Translations under genes and position numbers: made by a program
In this document: one piece after another, positions 21,301 to 31,164 of the stretch
Numbering within the stretch: position 1 is the first letter of the stretch
Layout: each line of letters begins with the position of its first letter
Notes under the pieces: generated by a model
The model's database searches: none
What the model saw: the letters and a program-made list of their open reading frames with translations, nothing else
Told to the model about the DNA's origin: nothing
Assembly (NCBI GenBank): GCA_920105625.2
Contig: OV050030.1
Location: forward strand, 210,040,325-210,104,324
DNA: 64,000 bases
Reading direction: 5' to 3'
DNA from: Clusia tigrina
Taxonomy: Eukaryota > Arthropoda > Insecta > Diptera > Clusiidae

Positions 21301-21590
21301 TATTCATTACATTAATACAGGCATGTTTCATTGCTATATTATGAGGTAATTTATTATAAGCAGAACCCTTTAATGATTTATATTGATTAATATTAGTCTC
21401 TAATTCAATTATTTTAATTAGAGTCCATCCGCTATCCTTCTCTTGAAACTTTCCATTTTTGTAATTAAATTAGAACAATGTACATCATATTCAAGTTCTA
21501 TTTCTTCAAGGTTCACTTCACATCCACAAAATTCACAAAAAAATGACTTCTTTGGTGAGTTTACTACTTTCTAAACATATGTCGAGAAAC
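18316..21590 (-). pseudogene. POLB: Maverick DNA polymerase B, left copy, with ~720-bp internal deletion
   Basis: This is the protein-primed family B polymerase that replicates the element. On the minus strand, pieces in different frames show the Exo I motif Y-A-D-F-E (20713-20690), an H-N-F-S-V-Y-D block (near 20270), R-F-L-D-S-Y-R-F-M-N-S-S, polymerase motif A as L-D-A-N-N-L-Y-G-W (near 19515), motif B as N-S-A-V-Y-G-K-T, motif C as Y-M-D-T-D-S (near 18795), and the closing A-W-G-H-Y-K-I. Compared with the other arm, about 720 bp including two zinc fingers is deleted near 21515, just after G-C. More than six frameshifts or stops make it non-functional. Confidence 0.9.
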
Positions 21591-21663
21591 AAAAATACAA
21601 TAATTTTATACTTTTAATTATATTTGAATTTTATTTATATATCCTTTCAGAAAAAAAATTAAA

Positions 21664-22077
21664 ATGGCTCCTACCCACAATACTTTATTTCAGGAAAAAC
21701 AAAAAATGACTTCTACTAACAATACTTTTAAAGTTGTGAAAGAAGAATTCTTTGGTAAAAACCTCAAACCATCTTGGGGAATCAATAATATAGTAATGGA
21801 TAGTCCAATGAAGATATTAGGAATAGCATCAATTTCAACGAAATATGGACGACGGATGATGGTGGATTTAGAAAATATCGCATTGTTTCTACCTGAACGA
21901 TTTAATTCACTTAGTGAGAATGCGATAAATTACATTAATAACCCTCTTAACACTATCTATATTGTGAAATGTATGCAGCAAGGAAAATATTGGTTAGACT
22001 TAGAAGAAGATCCAATTACGGAATTCTTAAATGCAAGTCCAGACGAGGAAAATACTATATTTTCAAATTATAATTAA
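21664..22077 (+). CDS. unidentified Maverick-associated protein, open frame
   Basis: A 137-codon open frame divergent from POLB, 70 bp from its presumed start. The N-terminus is polar with a repeat-like doublet (T-H-N-T-L-F and T-N-N-T-F). The core reads M-K-I-L-G-I-A-S-I-S-T-K-Y-G-R-R followed by V-D-L-E-N and F-L-P-E-R-F-N, and the C-terminus is acidic. The divergent position and the S-T-K-Y-G-R-R pattern could suit a small single-strand DNA-binding or replication accessory protein; I cannot confirm this. The copy in the other arm (36364-35951) is broken by a stop, so this is the better-preserved one. Confidence 0.55.
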   Translation: MAPTHNTLFQEKQKMTSTNNTFKVVKEEFFGKNLKPSWGINNIVMDSPMKILGIASISTKYGRRMMVDLENIALFLPERFNSLSENAINYINNPLNTIYIVKCMQQGKYWLDLEEDPITEFLNASPDEENTIFSNYN

Positions 22078-22450
22078 AATATATTGAATAAATAAATTAT
22101 AAAAATTAAAATTGCTTACTGTTTTCATTCCTGCCTAATTAACAATATTAAAAATTTTTATTTTATTTCACTCTGCAGAAAATGATTAATATTACTTGTA
22201 TATGGAATTTATTTCAGAATGAAACATGTTGAAGAAATGTTTATTATTTCTATTTTTATATATCCGCGAAGATTATCAAATTTGAGTATAACAGTTTTAT
22301 GTGAACATTTACATGTTATCACAAATATGGTTGTACGTCGTATGAATAATTTTTTCAAGCTAATGATTTATTTCACTTATATGGCTGTATGGATTTTGCA
22401 TATAAATACGAGTAATTCTTCTAGAATACACATAAAACAGAAAACTCGCC

Positions 22451-22693
22451 ATGGAAGCTACATATACTCGTATCAACGCGGAGGCACCAGCATATTTTAA
22501 ACAATATGACGAAGCGGTCCAATTCGGTCCGAAGTTTTCCAAAGCGTGCTGGGATGCCCCAGAGATGGAGGAATTCCTCCAGATGAGACTGCAGGAATTT
22601 CGATTCAATCCCAGCAAAGAAGCTGGGGTGAATTTAATGAAGGTGATGAAGACGATGGTCTTCATTTGTGAAATAGGGAAATATTCCCTATAG
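22451..22693 (+). CDS. small GC-richer open frame of unknown function
   Basis: An 80-codon frame beginning M-E-A-T-Y-T-R-I-N-A with balanced base composition in surroundings that are strongly AT-rich. The product has W-D-A-P-E-M-E-E-F-L-Q and L-M-K-V-M-K-T, probably helical. The arm copy at 35577-35335 differs by one residue in this frame (I to M) and is also open, consistent with constraint or simply recent duplication. No family recognised. A palindromic stem (TAGGGAA...TTCCCTA) lies just at its 3' end. Confidence 0.45.
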   Translation: MEATYTRINAEAPAYFKQYDEAVQFGPKFSKACWDAPEMEEFLQMRLQEFRFNPSKEAGVNLMKVMKTMVFICEIGKYSL

Positions 22694-22860
22694 TAATAAA
22701 TATAAATATTTTTATTTTATTATTTATATTTAAAAATAATAATAATAAATATTTTAAATTAAAAATAAATATTTTCAAAAAATGTGTTTGTTATTTTTTA
22801 TTTATATAGATTTTGTGTGAATGATACAAAATTTTGGGTTTAAAATGTTTTATAATTTTC
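22694..22860. other. AT-rich intergenic region with palindromes
   Basis: No coding potential. It contains the tail of the TAGGGAA...TTCCCTA stem and long A/T-only stretches capable of forming hairpins, between convergent frames; a transcript-end region is plausible. Confidence 0.4.
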
Positions 22861-23359
22861 TTATGTATATGATGATGCTGCTGTTGGTGTTGTTATTGTT
22901 GTTGTTGTTTTTCTTGTTCTTGCAGTGGGGTGCAAACTATTCTCTTCGAAGAGTTTTAAAAGATTGAAATCTTCATCAATGCTATGATGATTATAATACT
23001 TTCCAGTATACTCGTATAAATCGTCTATTTCGCTAAATGGGCATGATGTTGGAAATTTTTTGGTGTTTTTTTGTTCTGCTACCACTACTATAGGAGATAC
23101 CTATAATGGTTATTGTCCCACCCTTCACTTCAAATCGAACATGTTGTCGTGTTGAAAATGTTAATTCAAGGGGTATTGTATATGGATGTGTTTCACCTCT
23201 TCGTATAGATAATAATAAACACTTCTATCCATCTTTTGGTGTAACAAACACTTCTAACAAATTGTCTACTGCAACTATTTGTGCAATATTAAAATGCGAC
23301 CATGCACTCTGACAAATACAAAATTTATCGCTTTGCTTTAATGTTTGAATCCAAAACAT
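22861..23359 (-). pseudogene. unidentified Maverick gene, left copy, stop and frameshift
   Basis: On the minus strand a frame starts with ATG at 23359 (M-F-W-I-Q-T-L), reads through I-A-Q-I-V-A-V-D-N-L-L and V-T-P-K-D-G, stops at a TAG near 23227, continues in the same frame with P-Y-T-I-P-L-E-L, and shifts near 23085 into an acidic stretch with D-D-L-Y-E-Y-T-G-K-Y-Y-N-H and a Thr-rich CAA-repeat tail. The same TAG is present in the other arm, so it predates the duplication or is a real gene end. I do not recognise the product. Confidence 0.4.
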
Positions 23360-23678
23360 ATTGATATTTTATTATATGTATATAATAATTATTTATATTA
23401 TTTTAATTATTTATATTATCAGTTGTAGTGTTGATGTTATTATCGTTGTTATTATTCAAATAATTGTATTCATTTATAGTATCTTTTATATATTTGATTT
23501 ATGAAGTGCATAATGTTGTGAAACTATATTTTTTCAATAACACATTCACATACTTATCAACTAACAAACATTTGTATTAGAACATATAGACAGTCTCAAC
23601 TCTTATATCATAAAAATATTTTAATTATAATATAGCGCACGCTCTCCCTAATACACACAATATATTTACATACATACA
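23360..23678. other. Maverick flank without genes
   Basis: AT-rich sequence with TACATA repeats at its right end (23664-23682), where the errantivirus inserted. If the element has a terminal repeat on this side it should be here, but I found no matching sequence at the left end. Confidence 0.35.
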
Positions 23679-23682
23679 TACA

Positions 23683-24085
23683 AGTTACGGAGCGTTATCC
23701 ACGAAGCATCAAAAAATTAAAACAATAACTTTGTTTCGGAGTCGTCACAACAACACTGCACGACTTATTCTTTATTGACCTTATATTTATAACAATTAAA
23801 TGCTTAATAGGCTAATTGCTTATTACTAAGAAATATAGAATAAGCTTAAAATAAAATATAAAAAAGGTTGCGCGACGGATGTGCACAAACTGGAGCGGAT
23901 GCAAGAGTTCGGTTACCTGTTGTGCAATTGCACTCGATCGTGCGAGAGTGCTGAGTGGGCTATATCCACGTGCTTGTGCAACGGATGGAAAGCAACCTTG
24001 GGCGGGTGCATAAGTTTATTGACCTATTGTGCAACTGTCCTCTGTCGTGGTAAAATGATGAGTAAGCTATAAGAGCGTGGTAACT
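23683..24085 (-). repeat. errantivirus 3' LTR (left copy)
   Basis: 403 bp, AGTTAC...GTAACT. Only one difference from the copy at 33943-34345, but about ten from the 5' LTR at 30623-31025. Confidence 0.95.
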
Positions 24086-24098
24086 CCCCCCTTCTTAA
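24086..24098 (-). other. errantivirus polypurine tract
   Basis: On the minus strand AAGAAGGGGGG precedes the 3' LTR start AGTTACC without a gap, the standard plus-strand primer position. Confidence 0.8.
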
Positions 24099-24201
24099 GA
24101 ATCATCGTCTCGGTGATTTAAATATTTAATTTAATTGGTTCAATTTTGAAATTAGTGTGAGGAATATGAAAAATTTGTTTACGATTTTTATGATTCAAAT
24201 A

Positions 24202-25539
24202 TTAATAGATTGAAATTGCAAACAATATTGAGAATATAAGCAAATTTGTAATAGAATTTGATATAGACAAGGGAGTATGAATTGAAAACTTTTCTAATCT
24301 TTTGACATTGTCAAAATGTAGCGTGTGGAGATAATTCAAATCTAAAGAAATTTCTCGTTCTGTGAGATTACCGTGTAGAACTGGTGGTAAAATTTGATAT
24401 TCTGTAGTTTCCCAATTGGTATACTGTATTTCATTTAAAGTAATGAAGTTTACAATAAATGTTCCATTTAGTTTTTGGGTGCTGTTAGCAAATGATAAGT
24501 TCCCTAAGAAGTTTGTAAGAAACAAGGTTCCGTCGTTAATTACCTCTACTGTTGGTTTGTTTTGGAACTGATAATCACAAGTAGCGTGGTCGCCATTAAG
24601 CAATTGGGAGATGCAATTATTAGTTTTAAGTCTTTGTAGTTGGTCTTTTTTGCATATAACTGTTCCTTGGACCGTTTCACACTTCTCTTTAATTCCAAAT
24701 TTTTCTGTTTGTGAAATGAATAAATTAGAATACCTAAGCGAAACTTTCTTATTATTGTAGACTGTAGAACGAATTAGTATGTTATTGTAAAATGTATCTT
24801 CTGTTTGTAGTAAGGATATGACATACAGAAGGATCGAATCTCTTACAACCATAGCTGGTTTTGCATATTCTATCCCTTGCAGTTCATTTTGAAATGGAAG
24901 TGTTTCTATTTGAGATAATATTTTTGCTATTTCTGCTTTATTTAGGAGAGCACTATTCACAATGTCTGTTTTTGCTAATTGTCCTGCAAAAATTATCTGT
25001 TCTAAGTCATCTTTAAGTATGGAGAGTTTGTTAAATGCTATTAGTTCGTACTTGTCTGTATTATTACTGTCAACTTCGTTTATAATTCTATTGTAGTTGT
25101 TGAGAATTTGGTTGGTTGTTTTAATCAAATGTTTGTTGATACTGTATTGTCTATTATTGTTTTCTGTTAGGGTATCCTTTCTCCTTATTTTTTCGTCCCA
25201 GTCTGTTGGGTCTGGATTTCCTGCTAACCATTTCCATGCTAGCCCAATCCAATTTATAGATCTTTTGCTTTTCTGTCTGGGTATAGCGTGTAATTGTTCT
25301 AGATATCCGTCAATCTTTGTCAGATGGTGTTCAAGTTGTGGTCCCAATGTTCCAGATTTGTTAATTTCGAATCGGACTATTGACTTAAGTTCTTTGGTAA
25401 TTTGTTCGTATTCTGACAAGTCGATGATGTGTATGATTTTGTAGTTGCCATTAATAATTTTTCCTGTTCCTTGTTTAATTGAGATTAGGGGACTGTGGTA
25501 TTCATAGATATCGACTGTTGCAATTACCATGAAAGGCAT
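24202..25539 (-). CDS. env: errantivirus envelope glycoprotein, frame open
   Basis: The 445-residue frame starts at the ATG that overlaps the integrase stop as TAATG. It encodes a type I, F-like fusion glycoprotein. A short hydrophobic N-terminus could be part of a signal peptide. A furin-type site (R-Q-K-S-K-R) at about residue 92 is followed by a hydrophobic segment with W-I-G-L-A-W-K-W-L-A-G, in the position of the fusion peptide region of insect errantivirus Env. The ectodomain has several N-x-S/T sites, and the C-terminus ends in a membrane segment (N-L-L-I-F-S-I-L-F-A-I). Expression in this group is from a spliced RNA. The frame is complete while gag and pol are broken; the arm duplicate is frameshifted. 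Function of this copy is untested. Confidence 0.85.
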   Translation of the reverse strand: MPFMVIATVDIYEYHSPLISIKQGTGKIINGNYKIIHIIDLSEYEQITKELKSIVRFEINKSGTLGPQLEHHLTKIDGYLEQLHAIPRQKSKRSINWIGLAWKWLAGNPDPTDWDEKIRRKDTLTENNNRQYSINKHLIKTTNQILNNYNRIINEVDSNNTDKYELIAFNKLSILKDDLEQIIFAGQLAKTDIVNSALLNKAEIAKILSQIETLPFQNELQGIEYAKPAMVVRDSILLYVISLLQTEDTFYNNILIRSTVYNNKKVSLRYSNLFISQTEKFGIKEKCETVQGTVICKKDQLQRLKTNNCISQLLNGDHATCDYQFQNKPTVEVINDGTLFLTNFLGNLSFANSTQKLNGTFIVNFITLNEIQYTNWETTEYQILPPVLHGNLTEREISLDLNYLHTLHFDNVKRLEKFSIHTPLSISNSITNLLIFSILFAISIY

Positions 25540-28500
25540 TAACCTGGAAAGATTTGATTTTTTAGGTGAGATTTGTGTATTCTTTTTCCACTGTCTGTTC
25601 GGACAGTGACTGTGTTGTCATTTGCTATGATTTCCCTTTCGAAAATAGGCTTTGTCTTTGTTTTAATTTGTTTATTTAATTTGTAAACTATTTCACCTGG
25701 TTTAAATTGTTTTGGTTTAGTTCTATTTTTATTGTGCTTTTGTAGCGATTTCATGCTTTAATTCTCAGTTTATAATTATCTTAAAAACTATTAAATGTTG
25801 ATAGTTAATTCTTTGTATCGTACCGAAAAAAATGTCTACGGGTTTTCTTTTGATAACGGAATGGACGCTGTTATTGTATCGGTCTATGGCGATATTGACC
25901 AATTCTTTTAATGATAAATCTCGATACTCGCGAAGTAAGCAACGTATCATTTCAATTATTGTTGAATGCACGCGTTTTACGGCACCATTCGCTTCACTTT
26001 TTTGGGATGGTACTGTATAAATGTCTATTCCTAGCCCTTGCAGATAATTCTTGACAATGGGGCTTATGAAACTCCCTTCGTTGTCCATTACAATTGTTTT
26101 AGGAACAGTGAAATAGTGTAAAAGCTTGATTAGCTTGTCTCTAATATGAAGAACGGATTTATGCTTTAACGGAAAAATTTTGTAAATTTAGAAAACTTGT
26201 ATACAAGTAATAAATTTTTCCCCTTTTATCTCTATAATATCTATATGAAGGATTTCTGTTGGATATGTTGGTATTGGAGTCGCCTGTAGTTCTGGCTTTT
26301 GAGGGTTTCTGTCATATTTGCTTATATTACAAACATGACACACTTTAGTGTGTTGCTTAATAAGCTTTGTCGTTTGTGGGAAATAAAATTTCTCAAGGAT
26401 TTGGTTTTTAATTTCCAAATGGTTCCTATGAGCGCGTCTGTGTTCATTTTCAATAATGGTACACTTGTGCTCTTCGTTACTTACGTCTTGAACAACTCTT
26501 TGTGTGATTCGGATACGGAATTTAGAAAAATGTTCTTTAAATGTTTTCTGAAGAATTGCTAAATATGGTTCGGGCATTTTGATGCCATTGACTACGTTGG
26601 GGTTAAGGTTTTGTTTTAGAGTTTCTATTATATTTTGTTCATAGAAGTTAGGTAGGCGAATATAGTGCCTGTGATAATTGCGGTGGGGCTCCTCATGGCA
26701 ATGCATTTCGTTGCCTAATGAGAAAATAAGTTGATTTTTAAAATCGTTTATTGGACTTTCGCAATGGGGAATGAGATCCGTGTTATCTTCTTCTGCTGAA
26801 TGTTGTGTGTCAGAAGAGGTTGAAGTATTCAATTGAGGTGGCAATCTAGAAAGTGCGTCGGCGACGAAGTTTGTTTTGCCAGGTTTGTATACGAGTTTGT
26901 AATTATATTCCTCTATACGCGCTTTCCACCTTTTCAGCTTTGCGTTATTGTTGCTGAGCGCAAATGTACGAGGTTGATGATCTGTTAATATTGTTATTTC
27001 TTTTGCGCCATATAAGTATGTCCTTAATTTATCGAGTGACCATATGATGGCCAACATTTCCTTCTCTATGGTTGAGTAGTTTTCTTCTGTTTTATGAAGG
27101 GATCTTGATAAAAATGTTATTGGGCGATCTCCTCCCATTCTACTCTGAGATAGTTCCGCACCTATTGCATAATTAGAGGCGTTGGTAGTGAGTATGAAAG
27201 GCTTTGAAAAGTCAGGTAAAATTAGGATTTCTGAAATAGTAAGTAATTCTTTAATCTGTTCAAATGCTTTAAGAGCAGTTTGGTCTAATGATATTTCAAC
27301 TTTTCTTGATTGACGTGCATTTACTTGGGCATTAAATCCTCTAGTAATGTTTGTCAATGGTTTTACAATTTTTGCAAATTCTGCGATAAATTTCCTATAA
27401 TAGGATGCTAAGCCTAAAAAACTTTTAAGATCTTTAAGATTACGTGGAGGCCGTATAGCCTGTATTGCGGTTATTTTGCTAGGGTCAGGCCTGATTCCTT
27501 CGCCTGATATAATATATCCAAGAAATTCGACTTCTGTTCTTAAGAATTTTGATTTCTCGAGGTTAATCTTTAGATTAGCACTGTCGAGTAAAGAGAAAAC
27601 TTTGTCAATATTAGACATGTGTTCTTCCTTGTTTCTGCCGATGATAATTATATCATCTATATATACGTAGCAGCATTTACCTATTTACCTCTGAAATATT
27701 GCAGGTGCATTTTTCAGACCAAACGGAAGCCTTGTGAATTCATACTTTCCGTTGGCTGTTGAGAATGCTGTCTTCTCTATGTCGCTTTCTTTCATGCGGA
27801 TTTGGTGGAATCCGGACGTTAAATCAATTGTGGTGAAATATTTACATTCACCAAGGCTAGCGAGCGTGTTATTAATATCGGGTATAGGATACGCGTCAGG
27901 TATCGCGTCAGGTATCGTTTAAAATCGATTACTAGTCTATATTGTTTTTCGCCTACTGAATTCGCCTTTTTGGGTACTATCCGTAATGGGGAATTATAGG
28001 GACTTTTAGACGGTCCGATTACACCGTTTTCGAGCATTTGCTCTATTTGTTTTTCCACTTCTATCCTTAAATTAGCAGGATAGGGGTAAGATTTGGTATA
28101 GACAATTTCATTAGTTGACGTTCTGATCTCTGCACGAACATTGGTGTCGACTAAGTTATTGTCACTTATTGGTTCGAATAATGATGGGTATTTTCCTATG
28201 ATGGAATTGACCTCTTCTTCGTTTACTAATAGCGTTTGAACCTGCTTTGTGGGTTTCGCTTTAAGGTGTATTTTAATGTTGGGAAGTAGATGAAGAATTT
28301 CATTCTTCCTATCGATAATGGCTTCGAGTTCTCTGAGGATATCATCACCTATGATACCATCGAATCTTTTCAGACCTGGGAGGACAAAGAAATCAATTAT
28401 TTTGTCATTGCCTAATGAAGAGAAAAAAGGTCCTGATATTTTTCTGGTTATTTGGATCTGTCCAGCAGCAGAATGAATTTTAAACGGGGAACACACGGGT

Positions 28501-28590
28501 TTGGAATTGAAAGCTAAATTTTCACATACGAAATTTTTGTTAGCACCAGTATCTATTAAAAGTTTTTGGATTTTGCCGTCAGCATCATAG
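25540..28590 (-). pseudogene. pol: errantivirus pol (protease, RT, RNase H, integrase), broken
   Basis: Protease starts near 28590 with L-L-I-D-T-G-A-N-K-N-F in a frame that overlaps the gag end, as expected for a frameshifted pol. RT is broken near 27905 by a frame slip beside a 12-bp tandem duplication (GATACCTGACGC twice) and by an in-frame TAA near 27688 just before the Y-I-D-D catalytic box. RNase H and the H2C2 zinc region follow in a 476-codon frame (27618-26188), with T-D-H-Q-P and C-H-V-C. Integrase has H-I-D-I-I-E, then, after a break at 26188-26100, M-D-N-E-G-S-F, but the usual catalytic Glu is Lys (A-V-K-R-V-H-S-T). That Lys is present in both arms. The element cannot transpose by itself. 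Confidence 0.85.
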
Positions 28591-28594
28591 TAGT

Positions 28595-29867
28595 CTATGT
28601 AGGGTACGCTAGAGAGGCTTGTGTCATAAAATTTATTTCGTCTAATTTGTTTTGCGTTTGAGCGTAGTTCCTTTCATATTGTTCTGTATATTCATCTTCG
28701 GACTCCTCCTGTTTTGTCACAATATTAAATACTCGTTGTTGCTTACGAGGTATGTTGGATGATTCATTGGACAATCGGATGACAGGATTCGGTCTATTCA
28801 TATAGTTGATCCTCTGCGATCGCAAGGATAGATCCACTTCCATTGGCACTGGTGGCTTCGGTTGGGTGGGTCTTGGTGGAGGGTTGCTCATATATCTGTT
28901 ATGGGCAGCGTTATAAATTTTATTTTGTTCCTGTGGAAAGATTTTTCTAGGTGGGATGTAATTTCTGTCCGGTCTTGGTGGTGAACGTGAATTATTCTTA
29001 TACGTCATTTGATTAATGGGTGCAGATATATTGTTACGGTCATTTCTGTAATGTAATGTGTGGTCGCGGTAATTTATGTTCTGGAAATCAAGACATGCGG
29101 CATATGCCTCTGGCAAATTGTTTGGTTTTTGAAACTTTAGCATTTTTGAGACTTCACCTCTGAGTCCTCGGATAAATACATCCAATGCTCTGTTTCTATG
29201 ACCTTCAATTAGTGCTGTAATAGTCTCTCTTGAATGAGTCTCTGTTTTCTCTTTATTTATTATCAGAGATAATTGATGATTTACTTTAGCATAATATTCA
29301 TCAATAGAAAGTTTTCCTTGGTACAAACTACCTAATTCGAATTCTAAACTTCTAATGTCTCTTTTGTCTGCATAGTGCAGCGATAGACAGTTTATAATTT
29401 TCAACCATTCTTCATTGAATATATTGTAAGAGCCTGGTCTGCCTGTCCTTGTACTTTCCTACGAATATGGTTGAGAATTGCTCTATAAATTGGCTTATTT
29501 TTAACTATAGAATAATCATCTAAAATTGTTTCTACCTGGTGTACCCAGGACATATAATGAGTGGGGTTGCCAGTAAATATTGGAAGGTCCTTTACACTGT
29601 CAGGCAGCTTACTAGTGTCTCTGAGATCCTGCTCAGTTTTTTGTGTATTTGAATTTTCTGTTCTTACTAAGCGTGAATTTACTCCTGATTCTATGTTTTC
29701 TATTTTAGCACAGAGAATTCAAATTTGTTCAATTATATTATTATTTATTAGCTAATGAACCGCTCTTGCTTCTAATCGCTCAAGCCTGGCCGTCAGCACT
29801 CTTTGCTGCTAAATATGAGCATTTACAGCTCCTGTTAGGAGTTTTAGATTCTCTTGAATTTGCTCCA
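28595..29867 (-). pseudogene. gag: errantivirus gag, broken in its 5' third
   Basis: The ATG lies near 29867. Stops and frame changes occur between 29800 and 29404; from 29404 the frame is open for 269 codons to 28595. The visible part has the E-A-Y-A-A-C-L-D-F-Q-N block of errantivirus Gag, a Pro/Arg-rich region (P-P-P-R-P-T-Q-P-K-P-P) and no CCHC knuckle, which is usual for this group. The end overlaps the start of the protease frame. Confidence 0.75.
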
Positions 29868-30620
29868 TGTTTTTACAATGTTTGTTAATATTAAATTTTT
29901 TCACAATATTTCAGCAAAATTTTTCAATAATTTTTCTTAAATTCTAGTTTACAAAAATGTGCTTTCAGAGTACAGAAAAAAAATTTTTTCACTTGGAAAA
30001 AAATTATTTAAATATTTTTTTTACACTTTTAATGATTTTCTTTAAATTCAGAAGTAAATTCATTTTAGAAATATATTTCTTTATAGAAATTTCCCTTAGA
30101 TAAATTCTTTTTGTTATATGTATATATAAATTTTTATATGGAAAAATTTTACAGTTCTTATAACTTTCTTTATTGTTTAAAATTTGACTTACAAATAAAT
30201 TGATGGCTTCATTTGGACGATCCGTATTTTTCCTTTTTGGCTGTGGCCTACTATTGGTACGGTGGTCGATCACTTGCCTGGTTGAGTGTTGGCTGCTCCT
30301 TGATGTTCGTCTTCGTGTAAACTCCAAGTCTTTGGGGACTAGGATTCCGTTTTACTTTAAAGTCTTTGCGGACTTGGATTTCGCACTTATTATTTAAAGT
30401 CTTTGCGGACTAGCTTTATTTTAGCATTTTTTTTTTTTTGGTCCTTAGACACTTAGCTGAATTTACTAATTATTTGTTTGCCGGTAAATTTTATCAAGTT
30501 TTAATTGATTTACCCGGTTTTAATTTTCAATTTCGTTCACGTGTGCTCGGTTTTTAATTTTTAACTTTGTTCACGTGTGCTCGGTTTTAATTTTTAACTT
30601 TGTTCAAGTTTGCTCGGGCG
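29868..30620 (-). promoter_or_regulatory. errantivirus leader with two sets of short tandem repeats
   Basis: The untranslated leader between primer site and gag contains three copies of a 33-bp unit including GTTCACGTGTGCTCGG at 30530-30618 and three spaced copies of AGTCTTTGCGGACT at about 30328-30410. Gypsy of Drosophila carries an insulator of repeated protein-binding sites in the same place, so these arrays may bind a protein, but the motifs do not match the Su(Hw) site that I know. Confidence 0.5.
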
Positions 30621-30622
30621 CC
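30605..30622 (-). other. errantivirus primer-binding site (Lys-type)
   Basis: On the minus strand, TGGCGCCCGAGCAAAC begins at the 5' LTR end. TGGCGCCC is the start of tRNA-Lys complementary sites. Confidence 0.7.
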
Positions 30623-31025
30623 AGTTACGGAGCTTTATCCACGAAGCATCAAAAAAATAAAACAATAACTTTATTTCGGAGTCGTCATAACAACACTGCA
30701 CGACTTATTCTTTATTGACCTTATATTTATAACAATTAAATGCTTAATAGGCTAATTGCTTATTACTAAGAAATATAGAATAAGCTTAAAATAAAATATA
30801 AAAAAGGTTGCGCGACGGATGTGCGCAACCTGGAGCGGATGCAAGAGTTCGGTTACCTGTTGTGCAATTGCACTCGATCGTGCGAGAGTGCTGAGTGGGC
30901 TATATCCACGTGCTTGTGCAACGGATGGAAGGCAACCTTGGGCGGGTGCATAAGTGTATTGACCTATTGTGGAACTGTCCTCTGTCGTGGTTTAATGATG
31001 AGTAAGCTATAAGAGCGTGGTAACT
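30623..31025 (-). repeat. errantivirus 5' LTR
   Basis: 403 bp, same ends as the 3' LTR and about ten substitutions from it. Confidence 0.95.
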
Positions 31026-31109
31026 TACATATCATACATACATACCTATTAAAAAACTTGTATAATCTTGTTCTGCTGTTGGCGCATACCGCCGCTCCAG
31101 AACAAAAAT
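31026..31109. other. 84-bp junction between errantivirus and inverted copy
   Basis: It begins with the TACA target duplication and TACATA-rich sequence, which is what remains of the Maverick flank, then about 50 bp (from CTTGTATAATC to CAGAACAAAAAT) of unknown origin, and then the right arm begins inside errantivirus sequence at 31110. Confidence 0.7.
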
Positions 31110-31164
31110 TATAGAGGAATTTAATTACAAACTCGTATACAAACCTGGCAAAACAAACTTCGTC

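Larger units (their letters stand above)
16913..26917 (+). repeat. left arm of a ~10-kb imperfect palindrome
   Basis: This interval is repeated in reverse complement at 31110-42743. Paired coordinates sum to about 58028 in the central part (for example LTR 23683-24085 with 33943-34345), to about 58747 in the polymerase part, because of a 720-bp deletion on this side, and to about 59660 in the capsid part, because of an 880-bp insertion on the other side. The arm covers the 3' part of the capsid gene, the LDVQGF gene, POLB, the small genes, the errantivirus LTR, env, integrase and part of RNase H. Confidence 0.95.
23683..31025 (-). mobile_element. errantivirus (gypsy/17.6-like endogenous retrovirus), full length
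   Basis: A 7343-bp minus-strand element with 403-bp LTRs starting AGTTAC and ending GTAACT, flanked on both sides by TACA (23679-23682 and 31026-31029). In element order it has a 5' LTR, Lys-type primer site, repeat-rich leader, gag, pol, env, polypurine tract and 3' LTR. The LTRs differ at about ten of 403 positions, so the insertion is moderately old. Gag and pol are broken, env is open. It inserted into TACATA-rich Maverick flank, matching the known preference of gypsy-type errantiviruses for TACA-like sites. Confidence 0.95.

Noticed and set aside
18316..21590. Polymerase B from a linear plasmid or a free virus.
   Set aside because: The neighbouring integrase, protease, ATPase and capsid genes make a Maverick the simpler explanation.
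23106..23312. Plus-strand 68-codon frame opposite the unidentified Maverick gene.
   Set aside because: It is on the opposite strand of a longer coding signal that is shared by both arms; it looks like a shadow frame.
30328..30618. The leader repeats as a CRISPR-like array.
   Set aside because: The copies are few, directly adjacent or unevenly spaced, lie in a eukaryotic retroelement leader, and have no cas genes.
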